Source: Martinezella rhizogenes (lineage in GTDB: Bacteria; Pseudomonadota; Alphaproteobacteria; Rhizobiales; Rhizobiaceae). From it: a stretch of 64,000 nt of DNA. Positions 57,538 through 64,000 of this stretch are shown piece after piece (within the stretch, counting starts at the first letter, position 1; each line of letters starts with the position of its first letter). The notes below the pieces were generated by a model, which was given only the letters and a program-made list of their open reading frames with translations, searched no databases and had not been told where the DNA came from. Location of the stretch: positions 310,001-374,000 of the forward strand of contig JAAMEZ010000047.1 in NCBI GenBank assembly GCA_013322215.1. The letters run 5' to 3'. The translations under genes were made by a program, and so were the position numbers.

Positions 57538-60500
57538 CACGCGGCCTCCCGCTCGGAGATGCGCGCCACGGGATAAGCGTCCAGCAGCTTGGTGAGGACG
57601 CTCGGACCCGTGGCGTCGGCGGGAACGAAGAAGCGGAGCTTCCACGAGATAATCTCGCTGAAGAGGCCATAGGCCCGCAGCCGGTCCCGCATGACCTCGG
57701 TGAAGCCGGAAAGCTCGATCCGGTTGGCGCCCATGACGCGCACACGGCGAAGCTGGAGGCCGTCGGCGAGATCGAGGATCGTCGTGCCGTCCATCAGCGC
57801 GGTGAAAGCCTGCTCTGGCGCCAGCGTCGCAGCGCCCGTGGTGACGGCGTTCGCCGCCCAGGCGGGCGAGACCCGACGGCCGATGATGCGTTCGCCGGCG
57901 TCGGTCTGGAGGCGATAGACGCGGGTCGACTCGTTCGGCAGCCGCTTCCAAATCGGCAACAGCAGGCCGGCTACGATATGGATCATGCTGTCGGAGAACT
58001 CCGGCACATCGTTCAGCTCGGCCCACCACGCCGCGGCGAAGGCGGCGCGATCGGTTTCCTCCCAATGGCTCTCGTCCATCATGCGCAGCGGCGCAAAGTG
58101 CTGCTCCATGGGCCGGATCAGGCAAACGCGGCGCTCAATCTCGCCGTCGTCGAGCATCATCGACGGCGCGGGAACCTGCACGGCGGCCCGGGCGGAGCGG
58201 CCGTTGACCAGGAGTCGCGCGCGCGGTTCGGAAAGGTGGTCGAGCGCATCGGCAAGGCTCGTCGGCCGGTTGCGCTCCCGGCGGGTGATGGTGAGAAGCC
58301 GCGTCTCCGCCCCGGTTCCCGGGTGCGTGTGGATTACTTGGCTCGCGGTGACGACGAAGCTCTCGGCCTGCAGCGTCTCGAGCCCGATGTCATAGACACC
58401 GCTCCGGATCGCGCCCTCGACCTTAGCCGTCAGGAGCTGCTCGAACGCTGTGAACAAAATGCCCTGCAGGTCGATGGTGAGCGCCAGTAGCCGGTTCAGG
58501 AAGGTGGTGATCGGCGGCAGCTCGTCCTTGAGACGAGCATCATCCATGAGCTTGAGGCCGGTGGCCGACTCAAAGCGGTCGAGCGAGCAGCCTTCGACCT
58601 TGCCGCGTACAAGCAGCAGATAGAGCTGGCGCAGCGCATCACGGGCATAGGCGCTTTCCAGATTGTCCTCGGGTCGGAACAGGCCCTGGCCACCGGTCTG
58701 GCGCTGCCCGCGCGTGATGGCGCCGAGGGTGTCGAGCCGGCGCGCGATCGTCGAGAGGAAGCGCTTCTCGGCCTTCACGTCGCTGGCGATGGGCCGGAAC
58801 AGCGGCGGCTGCGCCTGATTGGTCCGGTTGGTGCGGCCGAGCCCCTGGATCGCGGCGTCGGCCTTCCAGCCCGGCTCCAGCAGGTAGTGGATACGCAGGC
58901 GCTGGTTCCTGACGGCGAGATCGGCGTGATAGCTCCGGCCGGTGCCGCCGGCATCCGAGAAGACGAGGATGCGCTTTTGGTCGTCCATGAAGGCGGCAGC
59001 CTCGGCAAGATTGGCCGACGCAGCGCGGTTCTCGACGGCAAGGCGTTCGCCCTTGCGCACCACGCGGCGCGACCGGCCGGTGACTTCTGCGACGACATCC
59101 GTGCCGAAGCGCTGGACGATTTGGTCGAGGGCGCCGGGCACAGGCTCAAGCGAGGCGAGCCGTTCGATCAGCTCATCGCGGCGGGCGACGGCTTCGCGGC
59201 TCTCGACGGGTTGGCCGTCCCGGTAGACCGGCCGCGAGGACAGGTTGCCCTCGCTGTCGGAGAACGGCTCGTAAAGCTGGACCGGGAACGAATGGGCGAG
59301 ATAGTCGAGGACATATTCGCGCGGCGTGATGTCGACGCGCACGTCGTTCCATTCCTCGGTCGGGATATCGGCCAGTCGGCGCTCCATCAGCGCCTCGCCG
59401 GTCGAGACGATCTGGATGACGGCAGTGTGCCCGCTGGCCAGGTCCTGCTCGATCGAGCGGATCAACGTCGGCGTCTTCATGCTGGTCAGGAGATGACCGA
59501 AGAACCGCTGCTTCGCGCTCTCGAAGGCCGAGCGCGCAGCGGACTTCGCCTGCCGATTCAGCGTGCCGCTATCGCCAGTGATATTGGCGGCCTGCATCGC
59601 CGCATCGAGATGATTGTGGATGATGGCGAAGGCGCCGGCATAGGCGTCGTAAATGCGGGTCTGCTCGGGCGTGAGCTGGTGCTCGACCAACTCGTATTCG
59701 ACGCCGTCATAGGAGAGCGACCGGGCCGTGTAGAGGCCGAGCGCGCGCAGATCGCGGGCGAGCACCTCCATGGCCGCGACGCCGCCATTCTCCACGGCTT
59801 CGACGAACTCGGCACGATTGGCGAAGGGGAAATCGTCGCCGCCCCACAGGCCGAGCCGCTGGGCATAGGCGAGATTGTGGACGGTGGTCGCGCCGGTCGC
59901 CGAGACATAGACGACGCGGGCGTTGGGGAGCGCGTGCTGGAGCCGGAGCCCCGCGCGGCCCTGCTGCGACGGGGCAACGTCGCCCCGTTCTCCCTTGCCG
60001 CCGCCGGCGTTCTGCATCGCGTGGGACTCGTCGAAAATGATCACTCCGTCGAAATCGGAGCCCAACCATTCAACGATCTGCTTGACCCGCGAAAGCTTCT
60101 CCCCACGGTCGTCGGACCGTAGCGTAGCGTAGGTTAGAAATAGGACGCCTTCGTTCAGGCGAATGGGCGTACCCTGCGGGAAACGCGACAGCGGCGTAAC
60201 CAATAGGCGCTCCATGCCGAGCGCCGACCAGTCGCGTTGCGCATCCTCCAGCAGCTTGTCCGACTTCGAGATCCAGACTGCCTTGCAGCGGCCCTGGAGC
60301 CAGTTGTCGAGGATGATGCCGGCTGATTGGCGGCCCTTGCCAGCGCCGGTGCCGTCGCCGAGCATGAAGCCCCGGCGGAAACGGATGGCGTTCGGCGCAT
60401 CGTCCGGCGCGACGGCGACGAGATCGCGGGTCTCATCCACGGTCCAGGCGCCGGCGAGATATTCGGCGTGTGCTTCGCCGGCATAGATGACCGTCTCGAG

Positions 60501-61859
60501 CTGGGCGTCGGACAGGACGCCGTCGGTGACGATCGCGACCGGAAGCGTCGGACGATAGCTCGGCTTCGGCGGCGCGACCGACGCCATCGCGGTCGATTGC
60601 ACCAATTTGGTGGGATGGGGCTGCGCGGCCGGGATGCGGATCGACTGGAGCGCATAGGGCTCGTAGATCGAGTCCGACAGGCGGCCACCTTCGGGCGGCG
60701 TCCACTCGACCGTCTCGTAGTCCAGCGGCACGCCTTCGATCTCAGTTGTGCGCCGGGCGGGCGTGGCGGCTGCCGCCCGGGCGAGATAGCCGCGAACGGT
60801 GCGCGGCGCGGCGTCGGGCGTGACCTTGGGCAGCGCGACGGCCATGCGTGGCGGCACGGCCCGCTCGATCCAGCCCAGCAGCGTCGCTACGTCGGGGGCA
60901 ATGCCGGGGGATGCGGGGAAGCGCGCAGCATCCTCAGCGGGCGCCTTGTCGATGACGGTCAGGCGGGTTTCGATGGTCGTGCCGTGCTTGGCATAGACCG
61001 AGCCCGCGATCGCCGCGGTGAACACCACGCGGCCGCGCTCCTGTAGCCGGACGAAACTGTCTCGCCAGGCCGGCAGCTCGGGCGAGAAATTCGCGCCCGT
61101 GATCGCCACCAGCCGCCCGCCCGGCGCGAGCCGCGCCAGCGCCGAGGCGATGTGGCGGTAGGCGGCGTCGGCCACGCGTCCGGTGACGTTCGCCATCACC
61201 GAGAACGGCGGGTTCATGATGACAACGCTCGGAATGGCGGCGCGATCGAGATGATCGTCGATCTGCGCGGCGTCGAAGCGGCTGACGGCAGTACCCGGAA
61301 GGAGTGAGACGAGCAGATCGGCGCGGGTCTCGGCCAGCTCGTTGAGAATGAGATCGCAGCCGGCGATCTCCGCGAGGACCGCGAGCAGGCCGGTGCCGGC
61401 CGTGGGCTCCAGCACCCGGTCAGCAGGTGTGAGCGATGCGGCGGTGAGGGCCGCTAGACCGAGCGGGGTAGGCGTCGAGAACTGTTGGTAGGCCTGGGCC
61501 TCCTCGGACCGGCGCGTGTGGGTCGGCAGCAGTCCGGCAATCTTGCTGAGCGCAGCGAGCCGTGCAGCCGGAGACGCGGCTTTGCGGAAAAGCGGCTTTC
61601 CGTATTTGCGCAGGAACAGGACGGTCGCCGCCTCGGAGGCGTCGTAGGCCGTCTTCCAGTCCCAGGCGCCGCTGGCGTCGGAGGCGCCGAAGGCCTGTTC
61701 CATGGCGGCGCGCAGGGTCGCGGCGTCGATCGTGCGGCCCTGTTCGAGATGGGGAAGGAGATGGCTGGCGGCGGCGAGAATGGCGGCAGCCGGTGGCGCG
61801 TCGGGCGCGAGCGGAAGCGAGGCCGCCGAAGCGGCTCCGGAGACAGGAGCGTGGAGCAT
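57537..61859 (-). CDS. Strawberry-notch-type methylase/helicase fusion
   Basis: A 1440-residue protein. An N6-type methyltransferase domain comes first: VLEPTAGTGLLAVLA (SAM motif, about 148-160) and IMNPPFSVMANV (catalytic NPPF, about 216). A Strawberry-notch-like SF2 ATPase domain follows: LGDGTGAGKGRQSAG (Walker A, about 500), IIFDESHAMQN (DEAH-like, about 608), YVSATGATTV (motif III), and GLGRTNRTNQ (motif VI, about 1010). A long C-terminal Strawberry-notch region completes it. It occurs on many alpha- and betaproteobacterial ICEs; a role in protecting incoming DNA by methylation is often suggested but not established. It is operonic with the Toprim gene. Confidence 0.92.
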   Translation of the reverse strand: MLHAPVSGAASAASLPLAPDAPPAAAILAAASHLLPHLEQGRTIDAATLRAAMEQAFGASDASGAWDWKTAYDASEAATVLFLRKYGKPLFRKAASPAARLAALSKIAGLLPTHTRRSEEAQAYQQFSTPTPLGLAALTAASLTPADRVLEPTAGTGLLAVLAEIAGCDLILNELAETRADLLVSLLPGTAVSRFDAAQIDDHLDRAAIPSVVIMNPPFSVMANVTGRVADAAYRHIASALARLAPGGRLVAITGANFSPELPAWRDSFVRLQERGRVVFTAAIAGSVYAKHGTTIETRLTVIDKAPAEDAARFPASPGIAPDVATLLGWIERAVPPRMAVALPKVTPDAAPRTVRGYLARAAAATPARRTTEIEGVPLDYETVEWTPPEGGRLSDSIYEPYALQSIRIPAAQPHPTKLVQSTAMASVAPPKPSYRPTLPVAIVTDGVLSDAQLETVIYAGEAHAEYLAGAWTVDETRDLVAVAPDDAPNAIRFRRGFMLGDGTGAGKGRQSAGIILDNWLQGRCKAVWISKSDKLLEDAQRDWSALGMERLLVTPLSRFPQGTPIRLNEGVLFLTYATLRSDDRGEKLSRVKQIVEWLGSDFDGVIIFDESHAMQNAGGGKGERGDVAPSQQGRAGLRLQHALPNARVVYVSATGATTVHNLAYAQRLGLWGGDDFPFANRAEFVEAVENGGVAAMEVLARDLRALGLYTARSLSYDGVEYELVEHQLTPEQTRIYDAYAGAFAIIHNHLDAAMQAANITGDSGTLNRQAKSAARSAFESAKQRFFGHLLTSMKTPTLIRSIEQDLASGHTAVIQIVSTGEALMERRLADIPTEEWNDVRVDITPREYVLDYLAHSFPVQLYEPFSDSEGNLSSRPVYRDGQPVESREAVARRDELIERLASLEPVPGALDQIVQRFGTDVVAEVTGRSRRVVRKGERLAVENRAASANLAEAAAFMDDQKRILVFSDAGGTGRSYHADLAVRNQRLRIHYLLEPGWKADAAIQGLGRTNRTNQAQPPLFRPIASDVKAEKRFLSTIARRLDTLGAITRGQRQTGGQGLFRPEDNLESAYARDALRQLYLLLVRGKVEGCSLDRFESATGLKLMDDARLKDELPPITTFLNRLLALTIDLQGILFTAFEQLLTAKVEGAIRSGVYDIGLETLQAESFVVTASQVIHTHPGTGAETRLLTITRRERNRPTSLADALDHLSEPRARLLVNGRSARAAVQVPAPSMMLDDGEIERRVCLIRPMEQHFAPLRMMDESHWEETDRAAFAAAWWAELNDVPEFSDSMIHIVAGLLLPIWKRLPNESTRVYRLQTDAGERIIGRRVSPAWAANAVTTGAATLAPEQAFTALMDGTTILDLADGLQLRRVRVMGANRIELSGFTEVMRDRLRAYGLFSEIISWKLRFFVPADATGPSVLTKLLDAYPVARISEREAA

Positions 61860-62185
61860 GGAGGATACCTCGAAAGAGCGGGAGACGGACGAGCCGGCCC
61901 GGCGCTCTCTCTCGACCGGACGGGCTCAAACCCGTCCCGGCCGACCTCGAACTCTCTGCTTGAACGCGCTTGACCATCGCCGACCGAAGACTAAATTTGC
62001 GGATGTCAGGGTCGCTGTGCGCTGAGCACGGCAAGAACCGCTTGCGGCGGTAGCCGCAATGGCTGAACTGCCCGAACCAACGGGCCGCCGCTGGCCTGCC
62101 AACGCGATTTTCGCGGGCGGGTCTCGGCTGAGCGGTTCACCGATCCCGTTCCTACTCAGAACCGCCCAAGATGACGGAGGTAAGA
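61860..62185. other. intergenic region between the methylase/helicase gene and a plus-strand gene
   Basis: A 326-base divergent gap without a supported gene. It must hold the promoters for the minus-strand 57537-61859 gene and for the small plus-strand gene at 62186. I recognise no operator or repeat. Confidence 0.4.
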
Positions 62186-62524
62186 ATGGGTAAGGTACTT
62201 AGGTTTCCCCAGAAAATGATAGCGCCGATGACGGTGCGGAACGGTGCGAAGCATCGCATCAGCGTCGAGGTGCGCGATACCGTGCGTCCTCGCCGCACGC
62301 GGTGGGCCGTGCAATTCGAGGTCCAGGAGGTGGCCGGGTTCGCGGCCCTTAAGGGCTTCACCGATGCAGCGGTGGCCGTCGGCTATCGGCACCGTTTCGA
62401 TGTCGGAAGCACGCGAGCTGTTCGGCGATTTGTCGCCGAAACCTCCGATCTTGTGGCCGCCGGCCGGATTGCCCTTTGGATCGACGGTGTGCGCGTGCAG
62501 TCACAGATTCAACGGCAAGCATGA
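62186..62524 (+). CDS. small hypothetical protein, plus strand
   Basis: A 112-residue soluble protein (MGKVLRFPQKMIAPMTVRNGAKHRISVEVRDTVRPRRTRWAVQFEVQEVAGFAALKGFTDAAVA), basic with alternating strands. GGAGG at 62176-62180 fixes ATG 62186 over an ATG five codons earlier. It is not a family I know. It is one of the few backbone genes on the plus strand, between ParB-like and methylase/helicase genes; a small DNA-binding or regulatory role is possible. Confidence 0.65.
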   Translation: MGKVLRFPQKMIAPMTVRNGAKHRISVEVRDTVRPRRTRWAVQFEVQEVAGFAALKGFTDAAVAVGYRHRFDVGSTRAVRRFVAETSDLVAAGRIALWIDGVRVQSQIQRQA

Positions 62525-62562
62525 AAAAAGGCCGGTGCGGGTTCTCCGCTCCGGCCCTGCGA

Positions 62563-64000
62563 TCACTCGGCCGCGACGAGGTGGCGTTCCTCGTCTTCGC
62601 CGGCGGTCTCTTCATCATCGCCCGCGAGGAATTCGGGCAGCGCTGCACCGTCATCCTCGCCGGCGGCATGGGCGTCCGGCGCGGACGTCTCGTCGGCGGC
62701 GGCCAGCCGCAGCGGCTCCGGCAGCCAGCCGCTGTCGGCCAGCAGGCGTTCGGCCTCCTTGGCCATGTCGCCCTTCTTCAGATGGTCGATGAGCTGCGCG
62801 GCCTGTTCGCCGGCACCCTCGCGGACCGTCTGCAGGATGCGGGGCTTGGTCACCCGGTTGAGGTAGTTGCCGAAGGTCGGACGCCAGCCGGCCGCGACCA
62901 GGTCGAGCCCGGTCGCCCGGGTCAGGCGGTCGGCCTGGGCAAGGCGCATGTCGAGCGTGTGCTGGGAGACGCCGTTGCCGCTGTACGGGTTGGGACGCTC
63001 ATAGAGGGCATTGACGCCGAAGCTCACGCAATGCGCCAGGAGCGCCATCCGGCTGGCGTCGTCGAGGGCCGCGACCCAGTCCCAAAGGGCGTTGTCGTCC
63101 TTCGGGATGTCGCTCGCCCAGGCGTCGTGGCGATCGTGCACCGCGCGCGCGGAGGGGCTGTCCTTCAGGGTATCGTCCTGCGCCGGGAAGAAGATGTGCT
63201 TCACACCGGCTTCCATGGCGCCCGTGTACATACGGGTCATGAAGGCGTCGGAGACCAGCTTGTGGAGCAGCGCGGTCATAGCGACATGCGGATTCTCTGC
63301 GACGGCGTTCCTCAGCGCGAGGGTGCGATAGGCCGTCAGCTCGATCACCAGGCGCTCCGGCAACGGCTTGATGACGCCGTCCTCTTCGTCGTCCTCCGGC
63401 TCGGTCGGCTGGCCGCCGATCGTGATGACCGCCCGCTGGATCACAGGTTCAGCCGGATCGCCGGCATCCGTGCCGGTCTCGCCCTCGGGCTCGATCGGCG
63501 CTTCGTCCTCGGGCCGCACATAGCCGCGGTCGATATCGAGGCTGCCGTCATGGGCGATGCTGATGAACACGCCTGCGCGGGCGATGTCGTCCGCCTTGAA
63601 GCGCATTGGCCGGGTTTCGAAGGCGGCGAGCGCCGTCTCGATCTCGCCGAGGCGCTGATCGATCTCGTCCGGCAGCTCGTCGGCGCCTTCATATTCCGCC
63701 TCGAGCTTCTGATATTCGGCGTTGAGCGCCTCGATTGCGGCCTGTTCCTCGGCCGAGAGGTCAAGCGGTTCACCCTGTAGGTCGCGCAGACCGCGCGTTG
63801 CGTCATAGGGGAAGCTGACCGCGACCTCGATCCACTTCCAGCCTTCGGCCGCGACCGTGTCGGCCGTTGCCTTCAGCTTCTCGGCGACCAGACGGTCGAG
63901 CAGACCTGCGTCCTGCAGCCAGCCGCCATCGTCGGACTGGAAGAGATCGCGCATGGTGACGCCGCCGGCCGCCTCATAGGCTTCGACGCCGACGAAGACG
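62563..64000 (-). CDS. ParB-like protein, N-terminus beyond the window
   Basis: The frame enters from the right edge (VFVGVEAYEAAGGVTMRDLF, typical of plasmid/ICE ParB-like nucleases after the ParB domain) and runs 478 residues to the stop at 62563. It has an acidic central stretch (EPEGETGTDAGDPAEP) and the C-terminal region shared by this family (GDMAKEAERLLADSGWLPEPLR). The N-terminal ParB/Srx catalytic or DNA-binding domain is off-window, so activity cannot be judged. It is most likely the 650-750-residue ParB/RepB/Spo0J protein next to the methylase/helicase on such ICEs. Confidence 0.85.
   Translation of the reverse strand, partial: VFVGVEAYEAAGGVTMRDLFQSDDGGWLQDAGLLDRLVAEKLKATADTVAAEGWKWIEVAVSFPYDATRGLRDLQGEPLDLSAEEQAAIEALNAEYQKLEAEYEGADELPDEIDQRLGEIETALAAFETRPMRFKADDIARAGVFISIAHDGSLDIDRGYVRPEDEAPIEPEGETGTDAGDPAEPVIQRAVITIGGQPTEPEDDEEDGVIKPLPERLVIELTAYRTLALRNAVAENPHVAMTALLHKLVSDAFMTRMYTGAMEAGVKHIFFPAQDDTLKDSPSARAVHDRHDAWASDIPKDDNALWDWVAALDDASRMALLAHCVSFGVNALYERPNPYSGNGVSQHTLDMRLAQADRLTRATGLDLVAAGWRPTFGNYLNRVTKPRILQTVREGAGEQAAQLIDHLKKGDMAKEAERLLADSGWLPEPLRLAAADETSAPDAHAAGEDDGAALPEFLAGDDEETAGEDEERHLVAAE

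Noticed and set aside
1..64000. CRISPR arrays, tRNA and rRNA genes
   Set aside because: No regularly spaced repeat series and no cloverleaf or rRNA sequence were recognised on reading either strand.

Overview
The window is a rhizobial (Rhizobiaceae, probably Rhizobium) chromosome segment carrying the left part of a large integrative and conjugative element (ICE). The taxonomic call rests on the chromosomal gene set (uppP, queG, rlpA, rsmB, guaA), an Irr/ICE-motif-like iron-control site, a RIME-like palindromic intergenic repeat, high G+C, and an ICE backbone of the type known from Mesorhizobium and other alphaproteobacteria.

Chromosome, 1-15709: uppP, a glutathione S-transferase, queG plus an overlapping SDR gene, rlpA, an RsmB-like rRNA methyltransferase, then a four-gene periplasmic iron-related cluster (imelysin, di-haem DUF1111 oxidoreductase, second imelysin, DUF1513) preceded by an Irr-box-like site. 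After it come a DUF2252 gene, a hot-dog thioesterase overlapping a nucleosidase gene, and guaA.

ICE left end, 15710-17634: a tyrosine integrase lies just beyond the 3' end of guaA, with four copies of GACGGTATA in front of it and an AlpA-like excisionase convergent behind it. Integration at the guaA 3' end is inferred; the other end of the element is outside the window.

Defence cassette 1, 17721-26275 (minus strand): hsdM, an over-length hsdS, a small HEPN-like gene, hsdR and mrr are translationally chained as a restriction operon. mrr is broken by one in-frame amber codon.

Conjugation module, 26562-42036 (minus strand): DUF2274-trbI-G-F-L-K-J-E-D-C-B, a CopG-type regulator, traG (coupling protein), a DUF3363 relaxase, an oriT with an RP4-like ATCCTG/C nic sequence inside an inverted repeat, a lytic transglycosylase and DUF736.

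Maintenance and control, 42074-47417: traF peptidase, DUF2840, ribbon-helix-helix protein, ParA, iteron-like repeats, a RepA-type initiator, an RdfS-like excisionase, a two-frame FseA-like activator that needs a +1 shift at TTTC, a QseM-like DUF2285 protein and a divergent XRE regulator pair with a palindromic operator. This resembles the excision switch described for ICEMlSym of Mesorhizobium.

Cargo 2, 47618-52568: a degenerate IS110 element, then the most interesting gene of the window, a 1208-residue AlbA_2 - (SIR2-like) - P-loop NTPase - TPR - OB-type protein whose layout and motifs match the SAMD9/SAMD9L antiviral family. I infer a single-gene anti-phage system.

Backbone continuation, 52767-64000: DUF736 paralogue, small membrane proteins, a HEPN-type protein with an R-x4-H motif, a DUF2493/SLOG protein, a Toprim protein, a 1440-residue methylase-helicase of the Strawberry-notch type, a small plus-strand gene and a ParB-like protein cut by the window edge.
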